Shown: one piece after another, positions 1 through 5,530 of the stretch | Layout of the letters: each line of letters begins with the position of its first letter | Numbering within the stretch: position 1 is the first letter of the stretch | Origin: Methanobacteriota archaeon | Lineage (GTDB): Archaea > Thermoplasmatota > Poseidoniia > Poseidoniales > Poseidoniaceae | Direction of reading: 5' to 3' | DNA: 9,472 bases | NCBI GenBank assembly: GCA_002723635.1 | Contig: PBMM01000043.1 | Location: forward strand, 11,053-20,524 | The notes under the pieces: model-generated | Database searches by the model: none | What the model was told of the DNA's origin: nothing | The model's input: the letters and a program-made list of their open reading frames with translations, nothing else | Program-made: the position numbers and the translations under genes

Positions 1-2036
1 GGGTAGTAGCCCACGTTGCTGGTGATCGGGTAATCTTCAGTGGCGATGAAGTCTGAGTCCGCGCTTTCCTCAGCCTCTGCGGTGAGGACCGCTTGGAGCA
101 CGGTGTGGGGGATCTCAGCCTGTGGGCCGCCGACGATGAGGCTGCGGCGGATGTCCACGTAGGAGTCGTAGTCGACGAGTTGTGGGCAGGCGTTGGTGCA
201 GGCTGAACAGGTCAGGCAGGAATACAGCGGCACGCCGTCGTCCTCATTGTTCCACGTGTTGTAGATGATGTTGAGCTTGTCACCACCGTTGAACAAACGG
301 ACGGGGCAGGCGTCGTCACACAGGTCGCAGCCGTAGCACTTGTTCATCTCGAATTCGTAGCCCGTCGCCATTGAACGGAGGAGCACGAAGACCAGCGCAC
401 CGAGTGTCAAACAGGGAATGAACATCGCATAGGTGAGTTTGGCGTCGAGGGCCTTAGGGTTGGAATGGTAGGAGGGGTTGACGACCTGATCGTAGTCTCC
501 TGCCATCGTCATGTGCTCTGGGTTGCTGAGGTTCACGGCGTGCCCGGCAAGGTGCGCATCGGAGAGACCTGCGTCAAAGAGCAGGAGCGGCTGGTAGGCG
601 GCGATGGCCATCGTGACTTCCGTCGTCAGGTCGCTGGTGGCAAGAGGTCCGGACGCGCTGACTTCGAACGTGTACGTGTAAATACCAACGGGGAGTTCGA
701 CCATTTCTGCTCCGGCACAGTCGTCGAAGCTGGCGGCCCTGACGGTGGAGCCGTCTGCGTCCTTGATCGTCAACGTGGAACTCAGCATGTCCGCCGTCTT
801 GGCTTCGCCAATCTTGCGTTCTTCAGCGCGGTAGGAACACGTGGCGTCGAGCGGGATGGTTTGCACGCTGACGTGGTGTCCGTCTGGGAACGCGGTGCTG
901 TCTTCGGTGATGCTGAAGTTCCCTTCAACCACGAAGCCTTCTCCGCCGGAGAAGTTTCCAACCGCAGCAGCGGAGTTGATGCCTTGATCCGGCTGTTGGT
1001 GATTGTTGACGTCGGTGAAGTCATAGATGACTTCGCGCGAAGGCTGGAAAATCTGCCAATCCAACCACGCGACTGCGGGAACAGTCATCGTTTCCGAGTA
1101 CCCAAGCTGGTCGGTGAATTCGTTCGCCTCATGGACGTGAACGTCCGTGGGCTGAGAGCGCATGGCCTCAAGTTCCTCGTAGGACTCGATGGTGAGCAGG
1201 CCCCTGGCGTCCCAGAATCCCTTGTCGTAGGTGTCCCACGTGGCGACGGTGGCCGCGGTGGACAACACGAGCGCACCCATCAGGATGCGCTTGGCGTTGG
1301 CCTGCGTCAGCCGTGCGCCGATGGTTTTGACGAGGAACATCCGAGCACCAAAGTGTAAGACGATCCACAGCAAGACGCCTGTCATCAGCCAAGGAATGGC
1401 GTTGAACACTTCCGCCAACCAAGCGGGTCGTGTCCCGCACAACAAGTCGCCATGGCTGTCCAATTTACAGAAGTCTGTCCGGTTTTTGCCGTACAGTTCG
1501 AGGAAGATGTTGATCGAGAACACCGAGATGAACCAGATGTGGGCGAGGTAAACCGCACCAGCGCTGGCGTACCACGGGTCTTCCACCGGTCGCTTCTCAC
1601 GGCCGCCGAGGAAGGGCGGCAGGGCGAGGATGCCGACGGGAATACCGGTGAGGGCGGCGCCCCACCATGCGGCGTTCCAGGCGAAGACAGGCTGGTCGAC
1701 GATGGCGCCGATTGGACCCGTTGGCACGGTGAACTGGGGCAAGTACTCGCCCCAACGGAGGTAACCGTAGGAGAACAGCACGTACCAGTCGGGGAAGACG
1801 AAACCGGCCTGAGCATAGGGGTCCGCAGCACCGTGGAGGGGTGGCGGAATCAGCCATGCATAGAACAGCAAGACGGACAGCATGGACGCGAAGATGATGG
1901 CGTCACGCAGGACTTCGTGGGGCCAGAAACCATGGCCCATACGGGTGCGCTTGCGCTTGTCACCGACGGTCTGGAGCTTTTCCTTCTCGTCCATGTAGAC
2001 GCTCGCGACGCGCCCAAGATTCTCGATGAGTCCCAT
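1..2036 (-). CDS. Cytochrome b subunit IV (PetD-like) fused to a periplasmic-side domain and a cytosolic HdrC/GlpC-like 2x[4Fe-4S] module (3' partial)
   Basis: The reading frame is open from ATG 2036 to the left edge: 678 residues, C-terminus missing. Residues 40-66 form a first helix, followed by the Qo-site motif PDWY (P82-Y85), the archaeal/low-potential form of PEWY in cytochrome b C-terminal domains. Further helices lie near 120-143, 158-180, 205-232 and 250-266. Residues ~268-532 are a hydrophilic, beta-rich stretch with two cysteines and no CxxCH. A last helix spans 533-555 and leads straight into CYGCDLCDDACP (C567, C570, C573, C577) and CLTCSACTNACP (C607, C610, C613, C617), two [4Fe-4S] motifs 40 residues apart as in HdrC, GlpC and GlcF. 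Six helices with N-in put PDWY outside, the large domain outside and the clusters in the cytosol, and basic loops (GREKRP) agree. It is the last gene seen in the Rieske/b operon, 15 nt after cytochrome b, with AGGAGGG at 2043-2049. Whether CCG (HdrB/D) domains follow is unknown. Confidence 0.85.
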   Translation of the reverse strand, partial: MGLIENLGRVASVYMDEKEKLQTVGDKRKRTRMGHGFWPHEVLRDAIIFASMLSVLLFYAWLIPPPLHGAADPYAQAGFVFPDWYVLFSYGYLRWGEYLPQFTVPTGPIGAIVDQPVFAWNAAWWGAALTGIPVGILALPPFLGGREKRPVEDPWYASAGAVYLAHIWFISVFSINIFLELYGKNRTDFCKLDSHGDLLCGTRPAWLAEVFNAIPWLMTGVLLWIVLHFGARMFLVKTIGARLTQANAKRILMGALVLSTAATVATWDTYDKGFWDARGLLTIESYEELEAMRSQPTDVHVHEANEFTDQLGYSETMTVPAVAWLDWQIFQPSREVIYDFTDVNNHQQPDQGINSAAAVGNFSGGEGFVVEGNFSITEDSTAFPDGHHVSVQTIPLDATCSYRAEERKIGEAKTADMLSSTLTIKDADGSTVRAASFDDCAGAEMVELPVGIYTYTFEVSASGPLATSDLTTEVTMAIAAYQPLLLFDAGLSDAHLAGHAVNLSNPEHMTMAGDYDQVVNPSYHSNPKALDAKLTYAMFIPCLTLGALVFVLLRSMATGYEFEMNKCYGCDLCDDACPVRLFNGGDKLNIIYNTWNNEDDGVPLYSCLTCSACTNACPQLVDYDSYVDIRRSLIVGGPQAEIPHTVLQAVLTAEAEESADSDFIATEDYPITSNVGYY

Positions 2037-2042
2037 GTCATG

Positions 2043-2049
2043 CCCTCCT
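2043..2049 (-). promoter_or_regulatory. Shine-Dalgarno site of the PetD-FeS fusion gene
   Basis: AGGAGGG on the minus strand, 6 nt before ATG 2036 and directly after the cytochrome b stop (2054-2052). It decides the start, because another ATG at 2041 is out of frame and gives only a short shadow frame. Confidence 0.75.
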
Positions 2050-2051
2050 GA

Positions 2052-2918
2052 TCAATGTGGCTCCGCGATGCCTTGCACCCAGACGATGAAAAGATGGATG
2101 ATGATCAACGTCGTGACGATCACAGGCAGGATGAACACGTGGATGAAGTACATCCTCGTGACCGTTCGGTCGGTCAAACTGCTTCCACCAAAGAGTAAGG
2201 TTGCGATGTATTTCCCCACCAAGGGTGAGGCGTTGCTGAGGTTGATGCCAATGACGGCCGCGCCGTAAGCGAGGCTGTCCCAGGGCAGGAGGTAGCCGGA
2301 GTAGCCGAACACGATGGTCAGAGCCATCAGGGCGACGCCGATGAGCCAGTTGAGTTCACGGGGGTTGCGGTAAGCTCCGGTGAAGTACACACGGCACATG
2401 TGGAGGAACACGCTGGCCACCATGAAGTGGGTCGTCCAGTGGTGGACGGCTCGGATGATGTAGCCGAAGGGCAGTTCGGTCATGATGAACTGCATGCTCT
2501 TGTAGGCCGGCGAGGGGTCGCCTTCGCCACCGGGCACGTAGTAGATACCAAGCACTGTGCCGGTGATCACGAGGATGATGAACGACAGGAAGGAGATGCC
2601 GCCCAAGCAGTAGAGCGGATACCAATACCAGATGATTCGAAGCTTGTACTTCTCCGCGTGGGTCAACGGCATTTGGCGGTGCATGTTGTAGTACGCAGAC
2701 TTCGACATGTTCCAGTAGTCTTGGATGCGGAACCGCGTGTCCAGCCAACTGAACACCCACAGGAAGGAGCGTTCGGCCAAGCCCATCGAGCCGCTGGATT
2801 CGACGGCGCGAAGGATTTCACGGCGAGGCATTTCTTCGTCCTCCTTGCGGAGGGTGAAGGCGACAAGCACCGCCACGAAGGCGATGAAGAACCACAGGAC
2901 GATGGAAATCGTGTTCAT
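2052..2918 (-). CDS. petB: Cytochrome b6-type subunit (N-terminal half of cytochrome b)
   Basis: A 288-residue dihaem cytochrome b N-terminal subunit that should oxidise quinol at the outer site and reduce quinone at the inner site, with Rieske and the subunit IV fusion as partners. Helix-B haem ligands are H159 and H173 (RAVHHW ... FLHMCR, 14 apart); helix-D ligands are H260 and H275 (15 apart). The 14/15 pattern is that of b6 rather than mitochondrial b (14/14). NPRELNW (185-191) and GYLLPWD (208-214) are family hallmarks. C104 lies in PLYCLGG, aligning with chloroplast/cyanobacterial b6 YCLGG, whose Cys35 covalently binds haem c_n. The protein has a ~70-residue longer N-terminus than plant b6, with an extra TM at 4-24 and a charged segment. 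ATG 2918 is supported by GAGGTGAT at 2922-2929, overlapping the Rieske stop. The function call is firm; haem c_n is inferred. Confidence 0.95.
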   Translation of the reverse strand: MNTISIVLWFFIAFVAVLVAFTLRKEDEEMPRREILRAVESSGSMGLAERSFLWVFSWLDTRFRIQDYWNMSKSAYYNMHRQMPLTHAEKYKLRIIWYWYPLYCLGGISFLSFIILVITGTVLGIYYVPGGEGDPSPAYKSMQFIMTELPFGYIIRAVHHWTTHFMVASVFLHMCRVYFTGAYRNPRELNWLIGVALMALTIVFGYSGYLLPWDSLAYGAAVIGINLSNASPLVGKYIATLLFGGSSLTDRTVTRMYFIHVFILPVIVTTLIIIHLFIVWVQGIAEPH

Positions 2919-2921
2919 TCA

Positions 2922-2929
2922 ATCACCTC
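2922..2929 (-). promoter_or_regulatory. Shine-Dalgarno site of cytochrome b, overlapping the Rieske stop
   Basis: GAGGTGAT on the minus strand, 3 nt before ATG 2918, complementary to the conserved 16S 3' end (AUCACCUC). The Rieske TGA (2930-2928) overlaps its first bases, so termination and re-initiation happen at the same spot. Confidence 0.7.
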
Positions 2930-3776
2930 AATCGCAGTAGGTCAACCAATCAGTGTAGTCAGTGATGCCTTCAATCGTGTCACCGTTGAGTTGGATGGGG
3001 ATGAGCGGGAGGCCCACTGGTGCGGGTCCACCCGATCGTCGGATGCCAGCATACGTGAAGGTTGCACCGTTGGCACGGTTCCTGTTGGTGTTCAGTTCGA
3101 GGGCAGTCGGGTCAAACCGAGACGAGTGGCAGATGCAGAACAGTTTGGTGCCGCCGTCGTCGCCGCCGCCGGGCGTCCACGAGTCCTCGGTGAAGGTGTT
3201 GCTCACGAGTTGCCATCCAGGGATGCAGCACAAGTGGGTGCAACGGCCGAAGACCATCACGAGACCGCCGGTCGGGAAGATGCGCGGGTCGGCATCGACC
3301 ATGTCGTCGAAGTGACCGACGTACTTTCCGGTCTCGTCGTAGCCTTCCATGGATTGGAAGCGGGCTTTGCCGCTGGACATCGGGGTGCCGTTGTTGGCGT
3401 CGTGGTCGACGTAGTTCACGACCACAGGGACGCCGTTCCAAACGCCCGCTGCTCCGGCGGTGCCGGTGTTGGTCTTGGCGGCCTCGGCCACGAAGTCTTC
3501 ACGGGTCATCGATTGCAGGTGCTTTGCACCGTACCACGCCTCGTCCTCACGGCCCTTGGCCCAGTACTTCACGGCGAGGTCACCGCCGCTGCCTGCGCCG
3601 GGAGGAAGCAGGATGGAAGCGAAGCCAAGCACGCCCAAGGAGGCGGCCAGAACGCCAGTGGTGGCGTTGAAGCCGTAGCGAAGAAACTGACGTCGGTTGA
3701 CGACGGACGCGCCGCTTCCAGCATGCGCCTTCGCATCGTTGCGTGGCGCGGGCTTGAGATTGTAGGACTTCGCCAT
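2928..3776 (-). CDS. Rieske [2Fe-2S] iron-sulfur protein of the cytochrome b complex
   Basis: A 282-residue protein (from ATG 3776) that takes one electron from quinol at the outer site and passes it to a periplasmic-side carrier. A Tat-like NRRQFLRYGF (27-36) precedes a hydrophobic anchor (~38-58). Box I is CTHLCC (C179, H181; C184) and box II CICHSS (C214, H217; C216): by family rule C179, H181, C214 and H217 bind the cluster and C184-C216 form the disulfide. Differences from the mitochondrial/b6f form are a Cys in place of the box I Gly (C183), Ser for the Gly after box II His, and Phe221 where the potential-raising Tyr usually sits, suggesting a low-potential, menaquinol-type centre. The stretch between C184 and C214 (29 residues, Gly/Asp-rich) is about twice the usual length. 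GGTGAT at 3781-3786 favours ATG 3776; an in-frame GTG at 3788 would add four residues. Confidence 0.95.
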   Translation of the reverse strand: MAKSYNLKPAPRNDAKAHAGSGASVVNRRQFLRYGFNATTGVLAASLGVLGFASILLPPGAGSGGDLAVKYWAKGREDEAWYGAKHLQSMTREDFVAEAAKTNTGTAGAAGVWNGVPVVVNYVDHDANNGTPMSSGKARFQSMEGYDETGKYVGHFDDMVDADPRIFPTGGLVMVFGRCTHLCCIPGWQLVSNTFTEDSWTPGGGDDGGTKLFCICHSSRFDPTALELNTNRNRANGATFTYAGIRRSGGPAPVGLPLIPIQLNGDTIEGITDYTDWLTYCD

Positions 3777-3780
3777 GAAA

Positions 3781-3786
3781 ATCACC
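3781..3786 (-). promoter_or_regulatory. Shine-Dalgarno site of the Rieske gene
   Basis: GGTGAT on the minus strand, 4 nt before ATG 3776. The upstream gene's TGA (3784-3782) lies inside it, the same arrangement as at the cytochrome b start. Confidence 0.6.
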
Positions 3787-4225
3787 ACTTGTACTCGCGC
3801 CAGTCCTTGGCGTGCTCTGGGATGTATTTGTTCGCAGCATGCTTGACGACGATGGTGTCGGGCAAGACGAACTTGAGGTAGATGACGCCCATCATGATGA
3901 GCGTGACGAGGGTGATGGCCAGATGGTACGCCAGTTGCTGCTGATCCCAGCCCTTGATTAGACCGTACATCATCGAGAAGGACCAGTACATGACCCAGAA
4001 CAGGCCCCAGCCTAGGAAGGACATCGTCAGGTACGACGCACCCGAGGGGGCGAGCGACGCGGAAACGATTGAGCCCACTTCGGCCTCAGTGAACACGCCA
4101 CGGTCGATGGCTTCGTCCAGTTGTTGCTCGCTGAGCTCCACCTCGAGAAGCGCTTTCCGGGCGTCTTCGATGGGTACGGTGCCGTCAGCAACCATGCGCA
4201 GAAGCTTGGTGATTTCGTCATCCAT
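3782..4225 (-). CDS. Small two-TM membrane protein with SHOCT-like N-terminus, associated with the Rieske/b complex
   Basis: A 147-residue protein from ATG 4225. Residues ~1-50 are helical and acidic (DEITKLLRMVADGTVPIEDA, then a second helix with ELSEQQLDEAI) and resemble the short SHOCT/YvlB-N-like helical module seen in oligomerising proteins; this is by pattern only. Two membrane helices follow, ~63-88 (rich in Trp, Met, Phe) and ~98-118, then a basic, aromatic tail ending DWREYKW. No metal or haem motif is seen. Its position between the secreted CLCH protein and Rieske, with the start overlapping the upstream stop (TGATG), points to an accessory or assembly subunit of the complex. GTG 4228 is an alternative start one codon earlier (GTGA overlap). 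Specific function unknown. Confidence 0.85.
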   Translation of the reverse strand: MDDEITKLLRMVADGTVPIEDARKALLEVELSEQQLDEAIDRGVFTEAEVGSIVSASLAPSGASYLTMSFLGWGLFWVMYWSFSMMYGLIKGWDQQQLAYHLAITLVTLIMMGVIYLKFVLPDTIVVKHAANKYIPEHAKDWREYKW

Positions 4226-5040
4226 CACTGATCACCTCGACGGTTCAGATGGTAGCGCAGACGCAGTTGGTTGGAGCGTCCTTGGTAGGAAGTGGAGAAG
4301 CCGTAACGCAAGAGGAATCCGGCGAAGACGACGACCACAATCACGGCGCCGAATCCGAGCAATCCGAGCCAGTGGGCGCGGAGTTTGGCACCCATGTGGT
4401 GGAGGTCAACACCGTGGTGGTCGGGTTCTGGAGCCTGGACGTTGCCGTCGCCTGCAAAGAGGGTGCGCAAGCCTACGGGAGAGGCGCCTTCGTCCTCGGG
4501 GAGGGTGAAGAAGAGCTGGTTCCAGCGGTCGTCTGCGCCGGGAACGGCGTCGCCGTTGACGCTGTTTCCAGTGATCCAGAACGTCACCGCATCGCTGCCA
4601 GCAGCAGGGGCGGTCCACTCGATGACCCACATGCGGTCGGCCACGTTGGCGCTGGCTTCGATTTGGGTCAGGGTGGTCACGTCGCCTTCCCAGTTCTGCA
4701 CGTCTTCGCCACCGAGGGTGCCGTCGCTGACCCGCATGGAGAAGCCACCAGACCATGCGCCACCGGCCTCAGGGCCGCCGATGAGTTGGAGGTGCATCGT
4801 GTAGGATTCGCCGCCGATATATCCGTAGGGAACCTCGTCGAGGATCACCTGGACCGTGTTGTCTGCATCGGCGTTGTGGCAGAGGCAGCCCTCCTTGGCG
4901 ACGTCTTCGATGACTTCGCCGGCGTTGTTTTGTTCGCCGCCAATGCCGGTGTGGTACGAAGTTGCAGCACCGGGAAGAAGTAATGCAAAGACCAACAGGG
5001 CGGCGAGGGAAAGCCGGAGCGTGGAGGTACGCTTGAGCAT
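4225..5040 (-). CDS. Secreted, C-terminally anchored Reeler/choice-of-anchor-like protein with CLCH motif
   Basis: A 271-residue protein, first gene of the operon. It has a signal peptide (1-27, KR then a leucine/alanine core ending GAATS), a start of mature protein SYHTGIGGEQNN, then EGCLCHNADAD (C52, C54, H55). A beta-sandwich-like domain follows (~60-180) with Y.GGESYTM and VTFWITGNSVNGDA, patterns typical of Reelin-type and choice-of-anchor-V domains, where the second matches 'vtF.aaGN..NGdg'. A His/acid-rich linker (HHGVDLHHMG, 208-217) leads to a TM helix (~222-244) and a basic cytosolic tail. Related domains often carry CxxCH; here the spacing is CxCH, so haem attachment is uncertain and copper or another metal is possible. 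Its place in the operon suggests an exported redox or docking partner of Rieske. Start ATG 5040 is backed by GGTGAGG at 5043-5049. Confidence 0.8.
   Translation of the reverse strand: MLKRTSTLRLSLAALLVFALLLPGAATSYHTGIGGEQNNAGEVIEDVAKEGCLCHNADADNTVQVILDEVPYGYIGGESYTMHLQLIGGPEAGGAWSGGFSMRVSDGTLGGEDVQNWEGDVTTLTQIEASANVADRMWVIEWTAPAAGSDAVTFWITGNSVNGDAVPGADDRWNQLFFTLPEDEGASPVGLRTLFAGDGNVQAPEPDHHGVDLHHMGAKLRAHWLGLLGFGAVIVVVVFAGFLLRYGFSTSYQGRSNQLRLRYHLNRRGDQ
4230..4238 (-). promoter_or_regulatory. Shine-Dalgarno site for the small two-TM gene
   Basis: GAGGTGATC on the minus strand inside the last codons of the upstream gene, 4 nt before ATG 4225 and 1 nt before GTG 4228. The spacing favours ATG 4225. 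Confidence 0.7.
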
Positions 5041-5042
5041 GG

Positions 5043-5049
5043 CCTCACC
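5043..5049 (-). promoter_or_regulatory. Shine-Dalgarno site of the first operon gene
   Basis: GGTGAGG on the minus strand, 2 nt before ATG 5040 (4 nt from the GGTGA core). It fixes the start of the exported protein. Confidence 0.6.
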
Positions 5050-5076
5050 CTATGCACTAAGCGACTTGGATGGAAC

Positions 5077-5085
5077 CCTTAAACA
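5077..5085 (-). promoter_or_regulatory. Putative archaeal TATA box of the respiratory operon
   Basis: Minus-strand TGTTTAAGG is the most AT-rich element upstream of ATG 5040 and lies about 40 nt before it. With the usual ~25-nt TATA-to-start distance, transcription would begin near 5056, leaving a short leader that holds the SD. Inferred from position and composition only. Confidence 0.45.
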
Positions 5086-5119
5086 TTGTCTGATGAAAGG
5101 CGTAATGTAGCGGCGCAGT

Positions 5120-5149
5120 ACCCCGTTTCTAACGTTATAGAAGGGGGGT
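5120..5149. promoter_or_regulatory. Imperfect dyad over the putative promoter of the TPR/FtsZ-like pair
   Basis: ACCCCGTTTCTA faces TATAGAAGGGGGGT around a central ACGT, giving an imperfect inverted repeat with C-rich and G-rich outer arms and TTCTA/TAGAA inner arms. The right half includes TTATAG (5135-5140), a possible TATA element for the plus strand. It could be an operator for a dimeric regulator or chance in a short AT/GC patchwork; no regulator is encoded nearby. Confidence 0.3.
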
Positions 5150-5159
5150 CAGAAACTTC

Positions 5160-5189
5160 ATGTCAAGCCGGGGCCTCGGCGACGCGTGA
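5160..5189 (+). CDS. Possible nine-codon leader ORF overlapping the TPR gene start
   Basis: ATG at 5160 opens a frame coding MSSRGLGDA and stops at TGA 5187-5189, which overlaps the GTG start of the TPR gene (GTGA). A G-run (5143-5149) sits 10 nt upstream as a weak SD. Such a stop/start overlap is what translational coupling would look like, and the GTG itself has no clear SD. It is too short for coding statistics and may be coincidental. Confidence 0.25.
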   Translation: MSSRGLGDA

Positions 5190-5485
5190 CCGAGCACGCT
5201 TTCGACAACGTATACGGTCTCTCCGACGACCAACTACGTCGCCTCGATGAGGCGGAGGAGTTCATGCTAAGGGGCGAGATCGGGAAGGCAGAAACCATCC
5301 TCCTTGCCATGCTTGAAGAGGACGACGAATGCATTCCTGTGCTCTCCAACCTCGGCCATATGCACGGTCGCCACCTCTCCGAATTTGAGCAAGCTGTGGC
5401 CTATTACAACCGGGTCTTGGACCTTGAGCCGGACAACGCATGGGCACGTGACGCCCGCCGCCGCTACCTGCGCTACATCGATTGA
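5186..5485 (+). CDS. Small TPR-repeat protein
   Basis: A 99-residue protein starting at GTG 5186, the only ATG/GTG/TTG codon after the in-frame stop at 5138. Two TPR-like helix pairs are visible: ~14-45 (RRLDEAEEFMLRGEIGKAET...) and ~48-82 (LSNLGHMHGR...FEQAVAYYNRVLDLEPDN), the latter with the family's conserved A-x-x-Y-Y and L-x-P-D-N pattern. It has no signal peptide or membrane helix, so it should be a cytosolic protein-protein adaptor. It lies 45 nt upstream of the FtsZ-like gene on the same strand, which makes co-transcription likely and a link to that GTPase possible. The binding partner cannot be told from sequence. Confidence 0.8.
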   Translation: MTEHAFDNVYGLSDDQLRRLDEAEEFMLRGEIGKAETILLAMLEEDDECIPVLSNLGHMHGRHLSEFEQAVAYYNRVLDLEPDNAWARDARRRYLRYID

Positions 5486-5530
5486 TTCTGTGGCTCAGGT
5501 TGATGGACCGTTGGACCCACCTGCCTCTTC

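Noticed and set aside
465..1358. A 297-codon plus-strand open frame
   Set aside because: It is in exact antisense codon register with the PetD-FeS fusion gene and reads as a mirror of its codons.
1385..2041. Several short minus-strand frames, including one from ATG 2041
   Set aside because: They are alternate frames of the long fusion gene, which is open from 2036 to the left edge with clear PDWY and FeS motifs.
3777..3788. GTG 3788 as Rieske start
   Set aside because: ATG 3776 has the SD at the right spacing; GTG 3788 lies within the SD region and the upstream gene.
2400..3881. A 493-codon plus-strand open frame
   Set aside because: It runs antisense across cytochrome b and Rieske, whose motifs are unmistakable; such frames arise from GC-rich codon use. 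Its product shows no recognisable motif.
4385..4804. Plus-strand frames opposite the exported CLCH protein
   Set aside because: They have no motif and lie antisense to a gene with signal peptide, conserved domain patterns and TM anchor.
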